From Promethearchaeota archaeon (GTDB taxonomy: Archaea > Asgardarchaeota > Lokiarchaeia > Sigyniarchaeales > SOKP01), in the NCBI GenBank assembly GCA_019058295.1, contig JAHPZI010000001.1, forward strand, positions 60,686 through 124,685: a DNA stretch of 64,000 nucleotides. Direction: 5' to 3'. The position numbers were made by a program, and so were the translations under genes. Under the pieces are notes generated by a model that saw nothing but the letters and a program-made list of their open reading frames with translations, was not told the DNA's origin and made no database searches. Below, in pieces: positions 55,037 to 63,994 of the stretch. Position 1 is the first letter of the stretch. Each line of letters begins with the position of its first letter.

Positions 55037-55576
55037 TTATGTGTCCACTGCGATATAATCCCATTCTTCATTCTCTTTAATTAACCATTCTAATGCATAA
55101 TGCCATTCATAAATAATAGAAGGATCATAGCCATCTGGGAGTTCCTTATCATTAATTTGGGCATCTCTTAATTCCCAGTTGATTCTATAAATACGTTCAA
55201 ACATATCTATAATCTCCTCTGGATCTCTTAACTGAACATTTTGTGCATCAATTTTAGAATAAAAATCATCAGCTTTTAATACCTCTTTGATCTGCTCTAA
55301 ATTAATTTCATCTTTAGGAATCTCCGAGAAATTAAAATGATTCAAAGCCCATAACAAAATATACACTGCTTCTGCTCGCCAACCTAATTGCAGAGCAATA
55401 AATCTTGAATCCTCTTCCGGACTGAGGAGAAAGTTTTTTTCATTTTCAGAAACTTCAGACCAAAGGTCCTTATCTTTGAGAATTTTTATAACTTCTTCTT
55501 TTTTTCTTCCAGTTGCAGCTTGGAATACTCCAATTAAAACCTTTATTCTTCGGGCAACTTCTTTGGGGTTTCGCAT
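55037..55576 (-). CDS. DUF4272 family protein
   Basis: A 179-residue helical protein. RNPKEVARRIKVLIGVFQAATG at the start and ALQLGWRAEAVYILLWALNHF are the recurrent elements of DUF4272 proteins, whose role is unknown. No cysteines or membrane segments. The ATG at 55576 is used because a TTG four codons earlier lacks a ribosome-binding site. Convergent with radA, with only 11 bases between the stops. Confidence 0.7.
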   Translation of the reverse strand: MRNPKEVARRIKVLIGVFQAATGRKKEEVIKILKDKDLWSEVSENEKNFLLSPEEDSRFIALQLGWRAEAVYILLWALNHFNFSEIPKDEINLEQIKEVLKADDFYSKIDAQNVQLRDPEEIIDMFERIYRINWELRDAQINDKELPDGYDPSIIYEWHYALEWLIKENEEWDYIAVDT

Positions 55577-55723
55577 ATTGAATCTCAACTAATTTTATTT
55601 AGGAATTTTCTTAATAGATTTAAAAATTTTTTAGTATTTTTACTTAAGGATTATATTATATTAATTAATCTTTTAGATTTATCTAAATTAGTTCTTATTA
55701 AGATATAGAGAGAGTGTATAATC

Positions 55724-56443
55724 TTGGTAAAATTAACAATTCTTATTGATGATATAGATCATTCAGAAGTAGGGTATAAAAAATCATTTGGTTTTGCCGC
55801 GCTGATTGAAAAAGAGAACAAAAAAATATTGTTTGATACGGGAACATATTCAGAACCATTATTAGCAAATCTGAAAACATACGGAATTTCACCATTATCT
55901 TTGGATGCAATCATTTTATCACATAATCATAATGATCATACTGATGGACTTCCAGGTATTTTGAAAGAAAATGATGATATCCCAGTATATGTGAATAAAT
56001 ATTGGGACATTCCAGTCAGTTTTCAAGGGAAGCGAATTCCTAAGAAGAATTTAGTCGTAAATAATGAAGCTCGTGAATGTAAGGATATAACATCCGGAAT
56101 TTATTTGACTAATTCTCATTATTCTTCCGATTATGGACGGATATATGAGCATGCCTGCTATATTGATACCGGAAACTCTTATCTATTAATATGTGGGTGT
56201 TGCCATCCTGGATTAACCACATTTTTACAAGACCGAACTCAACTCGGAATTCCCTTAGATGCAAATTTACATCTAATTGGTGGGATGCATGGGTTTAGGT
56301 TTTCTGATAGTGAGGCTGAAGAATTGGATCCAATAGCGAAATCAGTCATCTTATGTCATTGTACATCTTATGCAAGCGATTATAGAAGACAATTTGGAAA
56401 AAGATGTACTCTAGGAATTGTTGGTAAGACTTTAGAATTTTAA
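55724..56443 (+). CDS. MBL-fold hydrolase (dihydropterin phosphate synthase-like group)
   Basis: A 239-residue MBL-fold hydrolase of the group often annotated as 7,8-dihydropterin-6-yl-methyl-aminobenzene phosphate synthase. Ligands: LSHNHNDHTDGLPG (HxHxDH), and a later His/Asp set in YLLICGCCHPG, HLIGGMHGF and VILCHCTS. The start is TTG 55724 after GAGAGAG. The pterin role in methanopterin synthesis is a family association only. Confidence 0.88.
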   Translation: MVKLTILIDDIDHSEVGYKKSFGFAALIEKENKKILFDTGTYSEPLLANLKTYGISPLSLDAIILSHNHNDHTDGLPGILKENDDIPVYVNKYWDIPVSFQGKRIPKKNLVVNNEARECKDITSGIYLTNSHYSSDYGRIYEHACYIDTGNSYLLICGCCHPGLTTFLQDRTQLGIPLDANLHLIGGMHGFRFSDSEAEELDPIAKSVILCHCTSYASDYRRQFGKRCTLGIVGKTLEF

Positions 56444-56462
56444 GTTTTCCTCTATAATCCCT

Positions 56463-57053
56463 TTAATTGTTTTCAATTTTTTTTAAGTGAAAATGTCGAG
56501 ATAAATGAAAATATAATCCTAGGAAGTATATTATAACAATTAAAATGTATTCAAAAGCAAAGAAAATTATAAAAAACATCATTAGAATAAAAAGTAATGC
56601 TTCTATTGTCAATGCTACTTTACTATTATAATATTTAAAATCAAAAAAGCTTGTTGGATTTTTATATTGATCTAAATATTGGGGCAATTTTTCCTCCTCT
56701 TCTTTAGACATAAAAAGTCTTGGACCGAAGGTTTTTTTTGGAAAATAAAAAAAATTTGTACCCCAATCAAATAAATCAATAAAAACATGTATAAAATATG
56801 AAAAACCACTGATTATTAATGCAGGCCAATAAAATATTATTCCAAGTACAAATATAATGATGCTTGGAAATACAGAATGAGTAATCAAATTTCTATGATT
56901 TTCATCTTTTGCATATTTGGAAAAAAAAATATCAAAATCACTTATAACAGAAGCTAAAACAATCATAATGAATTCAAGCAAGGAAAAGCAGAAATAATAA
57001 TGAAATACAGACGCAATTATTACCCCAATTGCGAAATGACTATTAATATGTAT
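56463..57053 (-). CDS. membrane-bound DUF457-like metal-dependent hydrolase, ATA start
   Basis: A 196-residue membrane protein of the YdjM/DUF457 type with four hydrophobic helices: SHFAIGVIIASVFHYY (N-terminal His motif), SVISDFDIFFSKY (Asp motif) and HRNLITHSVFP (His motif), the metal-site residues of the family. The only standard starts (TTG 56981 or ATG 56966) would delete the N-terminal His motif. The frame is open back to ATA 57053, preceded by AAGGTG seven bases upstream. Lipid- or phospholipase-related activity is a family guess. Confidence 0.78.
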   Translation of the reverse strand: MHINSHFAIGVIIASVFHYYFCFSLLEFIMIVLASVISDFDIFFSKYAKDENHRNLITHSVFPSIIIFVLGIIFYWPALIISGFSYFIHVFIDLFDWGTNFFYFPKKTFGPRLFMSKEEEEKLPQYLDQYKNPTSFFDFKYYNSKVALTIEALLFILMMFFIIFFAFEYILIVIIYFLGLYFHLSRHFHLKKIENN

Positions 57054-57064
57054 TTAAATTCACC

Positions 57065-58045
57065 TTATTGTGAAATATAATTTTTACTTTTTACTCTTTC
57101 TAAAACCTTTTCTTTTGTTTCAAATCCATATGAACCAGTCTTTTCGACATTAAAAGAAGCTGCAGAGGATGCTAAATAGGCTGCTTTTTCAATAGAGTGC
57201 CATGTTTTATCAGACTTTATAAACTCATATAAAAATATGGCAAAATAAACATCTCCTGCGCCAGTTTCGTCAACTACGCCCCGAGATTTGAAAGCCGGTA
57301 ACTTTAATATTTTTTTTCCTTTTTTAACAATTAACGACCCTGCTTCTCCCAAGGTCATTATAAATATTCCTTTAAATTCCATGTATTTAAAATATTCCAT
57401 GGCTTCATAAATATCGTCTTTTTGAGACAATATCTTCATTTCTTCTTCGGAACCTTTTAAAATTAGTTTATCTCCGATTAATTTTACTATGTTTTCAATA
57501 TTTGAGATAATTTTTTCATCCCTTATTATAGAAACATGACCATCTTCAATATTTCTAATGAATCCTTGAAGTTCTACGGCGATATAAGCATTTGGGAAAT
57601 AATTTAAAATATCAGTAATGTACTCGTAAGAAATCTCATTACATAATGGTGCTAAAACAATTACATCTGGAGGATTATTAAGATACTCCTTAGGAATATC
57701 CTTAATTTCAAGATTAGGACTCTTTGATTTAAGGGTTAGAGTTCTTGAATGATTAAAATAATTTAAGATAAAATTAGTATTATTTACTTCAAACCATTTT
57801 AATCCTTTTAAATCTATATCTGTATTTTTAATTAATTTTAACAGACTTTTATCGAAATTTAAGCTCCCTAAATTGGAGATAATTTTGATTTTAATATTAT
57901 TCGTATAGGAAGAGAGAGATAAAGAGCCAAAAGAAACGCTTCCCCCCAGGGAGGGTTTGTGTTTTTTTTGAAATCTTATAATAGTATCAATTGCGATGTG
58001 TCCAATAAAAAATATTGAGGGACGATTTTTTATTTTATTCCTCAT
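57065..58045 (-). CDS. PfkB-family sugar kinase
   Basis: A 326-residue ribokinase-fold kinase: IFFIGHIAIDTIIRF start, GGSVSFGSLSLSSY (substrate-binding Gly pair), MTLGEAGSLIVKKG, and the C-terminal signature VDETGAGDVYFAIFLYEF (anion-hole DxTGAGD, catalytic Asp). It phosphorylates a sugar or nucleoside; substrate unknown. The ATG directly abuts the stop of the upstream coiled-coil gene (TAA then ATG), so the two are coupled. Confidence 0.93.
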   Translation of the reverse strand: MRNKIKNRPSIFFIGHIAIDTIIRFQKKHKPSLGGSVSFGSLSLSSYTNNIKIKIISNLGSLNFDKSLLKLIKNTDIDLKGLKWFEVNNTNFILNYFNHSRTLTLKSKSPNLEIKDIPKEYLNNPPDVIVLAPLCNEISYEYITDILNYFPNAYIAVELQGFIRNIEDGHVSIIRDEKIISNIENIVKLIGDKLILKGSEEEMKILSQKDDIYEAMEYFKYMEFKGIFIMTLGEAGSLIVKKGKKILKLPAFKSRGVVDETGAGDVYFAIFLYEFIKSDKTWHSIEKAAYLASSAASFNVEKTGSYGFETKEKVLERVKSKNYISQ

Positions 58046-58888
58046 TTATTTTTTCTGTAATTCTTCAATTTTTTTATTCTTTTCCTTTATTGCTAGCTTT
58101 AACTTATTTATTTTGCCTTGTAATTCATCGACTAATCCGGACATAGGACCGCCGCTAGGTGTTGTTTCTTCAGCTACCTTAGAAATCTTCAACTCATTGA
58201 TCATCTTATCCTTTTCTTTCAATTGCTCCTGAAGTTCTTCTATTACACTCTCGGATGGTTGTTCTTCGGTAGTTGCTGTGGCTTTTTCTTCGAGTTGTTC
58301 CTTCAATTTTGAAATTTCGTTATTAAGCATCTCGTTTTCTTTCTTTAATTCCGTAATTTCATTAGACAATCCTGAAGTATCACCTGATTGGGTCTGTTTA
58401 AGTGTTTCATTCTCTTTTTTTAATTTTGCTACAGTTTTCTTATATTTATTACAGCTTTCTTGGAGATCTTGACATAAAATTTCTAATGGTTTTGAACTTT
58501 CTAAAGTAGCTTCTGGTGCTGCAGGTTCTTCAACAGGTGTCACAGAATCACCCGAAGATTTTTCTTTCATTTCTACTAAATCTTTATTTAAAGAAACGTT
58601 TTCTTCTGTTAAGGTGGTAATTTTAGATTGAAGATCTTTTATATTATTTTCTAAATCTGAAATTTTGTTTGTTAAATCTTTCTTTAAATCATCCTTCTCA
58701 CCAATAGATTGTTCAAGGGTTTTTTCTAAACCTTGAAGCACCTCATCTCTTTTTTCTATTTTCTCTATCAATTCCTCGTTTTGTTTTTCAAGTGCTTCAA
58801 TTTTTTCGAGTGTATCGCCAATTATGCTTGGAGATTTACTATCAGATTTCATCTTTTTCAACTTACTAATAAAATCTTCCTTTGACAT
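58046..58888 (-). CDS. coiled-coil protein
   Basis: A 280-residue protein that is almost entirely coiled coil: regular heptads such as KIEALEKQNEELIEKIEKRDEVLQGLEKTLEQ and ISDLENNIKDLQSKI, interrupted by short Pro/Ser/Thr linkers. It has one Cys and no zinc ribbon, unlike the 556-residue coiled coil at 12.9 kb. It is translationally coupled to a PfkB kinase downstream. ATG 58888 is preferred over TTG 58897. A structural or scaffold role is likely. Confidence 0.7.
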   Translation of the reverse strand: MSKEDFISKLKKMKSDSKSPSIIGDTLEKIEALEKQNEELIEKIEKRDEVLQGLEKTLEQSIGEKDDLKKDLTNKISDLENNIKDLQSKITTLTEENVSLNKDLVEMKEKSSGDSVTPVEEPAAPEATLESSKPLEILCQDLQESCNKYKKTVAKLKKENETLKQTQSGDTSGLSNEITELKKENEMLNNEISKLKEQLEEKATATTEEQPSESVIEELQEQLKEKDKMINELKISKVAEETTPSGGPMSGLVDELQGKINKLKLAIKEKNKKIEELQKK

Positions 58889-58999
58889 TTTTCTCAATTA
58901 ATTTATTTTTTTAGAATTATAATTCCAGAAAATTTCTCAATTAATTTATTGTTTTAGAATTCCTTAATATATTTTTCTATATGAGTGAAATTTGTTTGT

Positions 59000-59908
59000 T
59001 TATTTTATAATAAGACCAGAAAAGTATCCCACCGAATATTCACAGGGTCCAGTGCCCCCTCCTTTATCGTAAGACATATAATACTTTAAGGCTTTATTTT
59101 TACATTGATTATTAGTTAATTTATTACAAATTAGCATTAAGGAAGTAATCGTTTGTGGTCCACATACTGAGGTATTTTGAGCCATTTTAAAAGTCTTTTT
59201 CGGGTCTCCCTCTACAAATGCATCCATAACTGCTTGATCTTTTTTACGCATATCATCTAGTTCATTTTTTGGATTTGAAATGTTTCTAGGTTGTTTATGT
59301 GTCATATCAGAAGATGCTACAATAACGCAATCTTTTTCACAAGATTTAATTGCATTTGAGATATCTGTTGATAATTTTTCTATTGTATCATAATTTTTCG
59401 AAGAAATTTTTATTGGAACTATTTTAATATCTTTATCTTGAGCACAATATTTAATAAATGGTAATTGAACCTCTATATTGTGCTCTCTCCCAAAAGGAAA
59501 ACCGATAAACGCTGAATTGTCTGAAATAATTGTTTTACTATTTTTAACAATTTCCTTTGATAATTCTGAATCTATACTTAAATTTCCTAATGGCGTTTCC
59601 CAGATTCCCTCTTCCATCAAACCAACTTTTCCATATCCGACATGATCGGTTCCTAACACTATAACTGTATCAGGAATTTTTTCTTTAAATAAATTTAAAT
59701 AAGTAAATGCCGAAGCACATCCTGAATAAATGTATCCTGCGTGAGGAGATACTCCACCAATACTTGTTCTTTGTTCTTGGTTTAACGTACTAAATTCCTT
59801 TCCAGGACCAAAATCTTTATTTAAGAAAGATTCATTTAGGATTCTAAGTAAATCTGGTTTAAATCGTGGATAAAAACTTCCTGCGACTGCAGCTTTTCTT
59901 ACAATCAA
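59000..59908 (-). CDS. MEMO1 family protein (AmmeMemoRadiSam system B)
   Basis: A 302-residue protein matching the MEMO1 family: RKAAVAGSFYPRFKPDLL at the start, GGVSPHAGYIYSGCASAFTYL (conserved SPHAGY), VIVLGTDHVGYG, GFPFGREHNIEVQLPFI (His-Glu pair) and CVIVASSDMTHKQPRN. Eukaryotic MEMO1 is a metal-binding dioxygenase-fold protein; archaeal members are partnered with radical SAM proteins, none of which is adjacent here. The TTG start at 59908 is the only standard one. Confidence 0.93.
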   Translation of the reverse strand: MIVRKAAVAGSFYPRFKPDLLRILNESFLNKDFGPGKEFSTLNQEQRTSIGGVSPHAGYIYSGCASAFTYLNLFKEKIPDTVIVLGTDHVGYGKVGLMEEGIWETPLGNLSIDSELSKEIVKNSKTIISDNSAFIGFPFGREHNIEVQLPFIKYCAQDKDIKIVPIKISSKNYDTIEKLSTDISNAIKSCEKDCVIVASSDMTHKQPRNISNPKNELDDMRKKDQAVMDAFVEGDPKKTFKMAQNTSVCGPQTITSLMLICNKLTNNQCKNKALKYYMSYDKGGGTGPCEYSVGYFSGLIIK

Positions 59909-60126
59909 TTTTTTTCTATTATTTTATGTTTATAATATTAAAATTATTCACTTAGTAATTTAAATAATTTCATATTAAATAAAGAGATTGAAGATTCATT
60001 ATTTTAAATCAGACATTAATACTTAACCCAAAAAGGCTATTTTATTGAAAAATTCATATGTTTGAATAAATAAATGTTCTTAAGTTATTCAAAGGGTTAA
60101 TAAATTATCCAAGATAATTCTACTTG

Positions 60127-60729
60127 ATGGAAAAAAAGGAAAACATTCAGATTTCGCTTGATAATATCAACGAAGATGATATCCCGGATAAAATTCCAAC
60201 GAAATTCATTAATTCGAGAGTTGTCATTTTTAATCCTCTTTATGCCTCTTACTTGTATGTGAAGGAAAAGTTTTTTGGCTCTCCCCTTGGAATAAGTAAA
60301 CCGCGCCTTGAGTATTTCTCAAAACCTTCGGAATTATCGCTTATTGAAGCTTATTACCTATTAGAAAATGATAAGATTACTATTTTTGATGTTAAAAGAG
60401 AAAAAGATCTTAGTGCTAAGGAATTTTTTGAAATTGCCAAACAAATACACCATAAATTTGAGGAAAAATATGTAATTTATAAAGATTTAAGAGAAAAAGG
60501 ATATGTTCCTCGACCAGGGCTGAAATTTGGAGCTGATTTTGTAGTATATAAGAAAGGACCAGGATTAGAGCACTCTCCCTTTATTGTACACGTATTACCT
60601 CATGAATCTAAAATTAGTGCAATCGATATGGTCAGAGCTGGAAGATTAGCTACATCTGTTAGAAAAAAATTTGTTATTGCAAATCCCCAAACTATAAACT
60701 ACTATTTTTTTACGTGGTTTAAGCCATGA
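60127..60729 (+). CDS. endA: tRNA-splicing endonuclease EndA
   Basis: A 200-residue archaeal tRNA intron endonuclease that cuts bulge-helix-bulge motifs. The catalytic domain has VIYKDLREKGYVPRPGLKFGADFVVYKKGPGLEHSPFIVHV (Tyr and His of the active site) and MVRAGRLATSVRKKFVIA (the catalytic Lys). The N-terminal domain is present (EYFSKPSELSLIEAYYLLENDKI). The length fits the homotetrameric or alpha2 form. A TTG immediately upstream (60124) is possible. Relevant here because two nearby genes carry possible mini-introns. Confidence 0.95.
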   Translation: MEKKENIQISLDNINEDDIPDKIPTKFINSRVVIFNPLYASYLYVKEKFFGSPLGISKPRLEYFSKPSELSLIEAYYLLENDKITIFDVKREKDLSAKEFFEIAKQIHHKFEEKYVIYKDLREKGYVPRPGLKFGADFVVYKKGPGLEHSPFIVHVLPHESKISAIDMVRAGRLATSVRKKFVIANPQTINYYFFTWFKP

Positions 60730-60748
60730 ATTTTAAAAAAAAAGATTA

Positions 60749-61378
60749 TTATTCATATATCAGAACTCTTATTAAATCTGCTATATCGTGAATACGATCT
60801 GCTAGTTGTTCTAATATAACGATACTATCACGAATTCTTAGAAGCTTTCTGACATCTAAATCTTTATTATCATAGAGATAGTTTAAAAATTCTCGGAAGA
60901 TTAGATCTATTTCGTTCTCAATCTCATGAATGGACGTAGTATTATTAAACACTTCCTTAGGATTGTCTCTTAAGTATTTAATTGTTTTTTTTAGAGCATC
61001 AGTCATTTTAATTATTTTATTGATTAATTTATCATATTTCTTTTTTATATCATCACTTATATCATAATCAATATAAGTTAAAATGTCAACAAATTCAAGT
61101 GCATTATTAATTAAATTGTCCATCCTTAAAACAAGTGCGATATAATCCCCTAATCCAGCTCCAACTTCTGCAAACTCTTGAATTACTCGTATTTTGATCT
61201 GGTCTGCATCTTCTTCGGATAATATTAGTTTATTACGTTTCTTTTCAAGCGTATCTTTATTTTTTTCGTAATTTTCTGCCCAACCGGAATAAAAGACGCC
61301 CATATCACTAACAACGGAGTATATTATCCTCGAATGTTCAATAAGCATTGTAATTATTTGTTCTTTAATTTTATTCAT
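60749..61378 (-). CDS. DUF47 (PhoU-like) protein
   Basis: A 209-residue all-helical protein of the DUF47/PhoU-like group, with repeated Asp/Glu-rich helices (EVGAGLGDYIALVLRMDNLINNALEFVDIL, then ILEQLADRIHDIADLIRVL). Family members bind metal clusters and are linked to phosphate transport. Here no Pit-type transporter is adjacent. Convergent with endA. Confidence 0.88.
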   Translation of the reverse strand: MNKIKEQIITMLIEHSRIIYSVVSDMGVFYSGWAENYEKNKDTLEKKRNKLILSEEDADQIKIRVIQEFAEVGAGLGDYIALVLRMDNLINNALEFVDILTYIDYDISDDIKKKYDKLINKIIKMTDALKKTIKYLRDNPKEVFNNTTSIHEIENEIDLIFREFLNYLYDNKDLDVRKLLRIRDSIVILEQLADRIHDIADLIRVLIYE

Positions 61379-61541
61379 CAGTAATCATTACATTTTTTTT
61401 TAATTCTGCTTTTGAATATATTTTATATTTAAAATAATAAAAATAATATATTTTTTATAGGAGTTAATTACATAATTTATTTAGTATAATTATACATTAA
61501 ATCTTTATGATGTTTAAAAAAGATATTATTGGGGGTAAAAA

Positions 61542-62261
61542 CTGAGTAAATTAAAAACTTATAACGATATAACTGGTTATGCAAAAATAGCCAGAAGATA
61601 TTTTGTGAATAATTTTTATGACGGAATGTTAACAATTCTAGGCATCCTCTTAGGATTTTTTGTAATTCTTCTTAGTAAACCTAATCAACCTATCCAATCT
61701 AATTACGTTATTTTAACAGGATTAGGTACTTCAATTTCTATGCTTATTTCAGGAATTTCTGGGTCATATCTTTCTGAGAAGGCAGAACAAAAAAAAGGAC
61801 AAAAAGAATTAAAACAGGCAATGGGAATTAAGCTTGAGAAAGAAGAAGAAAAAGTTATAGATACATTAGATGAGAAAGAGATTCAAAAAGCAATGGTTGT
61901 ACCACCTAAAACCTTAAGTAATAAGACGCATAAAAAGGCTTTAATTAGAAGAAAACCGAGAGAAAAGAAAGCTAAGTCTCTTCACGAGAAAGCTGAAACT
62001 TTTACAGGAATAGTTGTTTCTTTAGTTAATGGGATAAGTCCATTCTTAGGAGGAGTAGTTGCTATAATCCCTTTTTTCTTTATAGCAGAGGCAGGATTTA
62101 TGATTTTTATCATTTCCTTTATAATAATTTTTATTTGTATAATTTTCCTGGGGACATTTTTAGGCATTATCTCGAAGGAATCCATCCCAAAAAATATAAT
62201 TCAAATGTTATTAGCTTTTGGTTTAACGATCATTCTTACAGTTTTGTTTTTAAGAGGTTGA
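61542..62261 (+). CDS. VIT1/CCC1-like membrane iron transporter, CTG start
   Basis: A 239-residue protein of the vacuolar iron transporter family: IARRYFVNNFYDGMLTILGILLGFF is the family signature around helix 1, followed by helix 2 (TSISMLISGISGSYLSEKAE), a charged cytoplasmic region and three C-terminal helices (AETFTGIVVSLVNGISPFLGGVVAIIPFFF). A GTG at 61605 would truncate the signature. The frame is open to 61539, with only CTG (61542) six bases after GGGGG, so CTG is proposed. It exports or stores Fe/Mn in homologues. Confidence 0.85.
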   Translation: MSKLKTYNDITGYAKIARRYFVNNFYDGMLTILGILLGFFVILLSKPNQPIQSNYVILTGLGTSISMLISGISGSYLSEKAEQKKGQKELKQAMGIKLEKEEEKVIDTLDEKEIQKAMVVPPKTLSNKTHKKALIRRKPREKKAKSLHEKAETFTGIVVSLVNGISPFLGGVVAIIPFFFIAEAGFMIFIISFIIIFICIIFLGTFLGIISKESIPKNIIQMLLAFGLTIILTVLFLRG

Positions 62262-62404
62262 ATTTCTTTTTTTACAACAATATAATTTATATTCTGTTGA
62301 GATTGATAAGTTTTAATAAAAATATTTTACTTCTCTAAAAAATTATTGAATTTAGAACATATGAAAATTAATTATAATTAGTTGATACAAATAGGAAGAT
62401 TATA

Positions 62405-63181
62405 TTGAAAACAGTTGGAGTCGATATTGGTTCATTAGTAACTAAAATTGCTCTTTTGGATGACAGCAATATGATTGATTATCGTATTGATCGTTCGACC
62501 TTTGATTTTAAGAGAATTGGACATAATTTATTCGATGATATATTAGAGAAAAATAATTTAAAAAGAGCTGATGTATATGTTATGTCAACTGGGTATGGCC
62601 GAAATTCAATAGATATTGCTGATGATCGAATAACAGAGATTACTGCTCATGCGAAAGGAGCTCAATATTTTTATCCAGAAGCGCATTCAGTTATAGATAT
62701 TGGGGGTCAAGATAGTAAGGCAATTTTAATTTCTAAAAAAACCGGAAATGTCATAGATTTTCAAATGAATGATAAATGCGCAGCGGGAACTGGCAGATTT
62801 TTAGAAGTCATGGCCCATGCTCTTGAAATACCAATTGAAGAAATAGGAGAATTAGCGTTAAATTCGAAAAAACCAGCAGCAATTAGTTCTACATGTACAG
62901 TTTTCGCTGAGAGTGAAGTAATTTCACTTTTCGCTAGAGGTGCTTCCAAAATAGATATTGCAGCAGGGATTCACAAATCTATTGCAAGAAGAGTTGCAGG
63001 AATGGCTAAACGAATCGGTGTTGGGCAAAAATTAGTTTTTTGTGGCGGAGTAGCAAAAAATATAGCAGTTAAAAAATATCTAGAAATAGAGCTTGGATTC
63101 GAAATAGTTACGCCAGAATATCCACAACTTACAGGAGCTATTGGAGCTGCTTTAATTGGACAAGAGAATATGAAAAAATAA
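62405..63181 (+). CDS. CoA-substrate-specific dehydratase activase (HgdC/BadF family)
   Basis: A 258-residue ASKHA-fold ATPase that activates 2-hydroxyacyl-CoA dehydratases or benzoyl-CoA reductase-type enzymes. Motifs: VGVDIGSLVTKIAL (phosphate 1), VIDIGGQDSKAI, MNDKCAAGTGRF and ISSTCTVFAESE (the two Cys that bridge a [4Fe-4S] between subunits), FCGGVAKN and LTGAIGAALIG. The matching dehydratase is not in this window. TTG start at 62405 with GGAAG upstream. Confidence 0.93.
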   Translation: MKTVGVDIGSLVTKIALLDDSNMIDYRIDRSTFDFKRIGHNLFDDILEKNNLKRADVYVMSTGYGRNSIDIADDRITEITAHAKGAQYFYPEAHSVIDIGGQDSKAILISKKTGNVIDFQMNDKCAAGTGRFLEVMAHALEIPIEEIGELALNSKKPAAISSTCTVFAESEVISLFARGASKIDIAAGIHKSIARRVAGMAKRIGVGQKLVFCGGVAKNIAVKKYLEIELGFEIVTPEYPQLTGAIGAALIGQENMKK

Positions 63182-63265
63182 TCTATTTTGGTTCCAATTA
63201 TAATTAGTTAATTCTCACATTACTTTTAAAAAAAATGAGAAAAAAAAAAAATATTTCTTTTTTGC

Positions 63266-63994
63266 TTATTCGGATGGTCTAATACCCCAAAATGCACAGA
63301 AAACACCGGGAATCATCGCGAATCTGACAATAAAAAGTAAATCTTCATGTGGTGTGATTATAGAACCCAAAACAACGGTATCCAATAAAACACAAGAACC
63401 AATTATAATCGAAGAGAGGATTATAAATCCAGCCCTTTTTTTCAAATCACCGGCAGTCATTTTACTGAACTGGTAGAATCCAAATAACGTAATCAAGGAT
63501 GTTATCGAAACCATAATTAACAATAAATAGTACACAACTGATTCAGGACTAAGCCAATCGTCGTAAATTACTCCTTTGGGAACATCAGGACATACAACTG
63601 CTTGCTGAAAAGTAGCATATAAGAATATATAATAAAGAGCCATTAAAGAGAAATAGATGATAAGTATGGGTTTTTTAAATTTCGGGTAACCAAAGACGTC
63701 CCATGTAAAAAAAATGATAGCCGTCGATCCAACTGGCACTGTAGAATAGGAAAAATAACTTATTACGGGCTTAACCCACGCTGGATTGGAACCATTTATC
63801 ACAACAGCGAAAAATGTTATAGTAATACCTGTCCATCCTAATGCTATAGCAGCTGAAAATATAAAAAGGACAAGATACTGTTTTCTTTTTTCCTTTAAAT
63901 AGAACTTTAGAATTATAATTCCAAGAATCCAAGCCGTGCAAACTAGCAAAAAAGCACTAAATCCATTTAACCAAGATAAAGTTTGAATCGCCAT
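63266..63994 (-). CDS. seven-helix membrane protein
   Basis: A 242-residue integral membrane protein with seven hydrophobic helices, complete within the window (ATG 63994). Features: a loop with NGSNPAWVKP, RTKDD-like KEKRKQY, and a C-terminal IRPSE. It resembles the 12055-12816 protein in size and topology, both being paralogues of an unassigned Asgard/archaeal 7TM family. No catalytic motif is seen. Confidence 0.65.
   Translation of the reverse strand: MAIQTLSWLNGFSAFLLVCTAWILGIIILKFYLKEKRKQYLVLFIFSAAIALGWTGITITFFAVVINGSNPAWVKPVISYFSYSTVPVGSTAIIFFTWDVFGYPKFKKPILIIYFSLMALYYIFLYATFQQAVVCPDVPKGVIYDDWLSPESVVYYLLLIMVSITSLITLFGFYQFSKMTAGDLKKRAGFIILSSIIIGSCVLLDTVVLGSIITPHEDLLFIVRFAMIPGVFCAFWGIRPSE

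Noticed and set aside
60124..60126. TTG as start for endA
   Set aside because: The adjacent ATG at 60127 is more likely and gives the same protein bar one residue.
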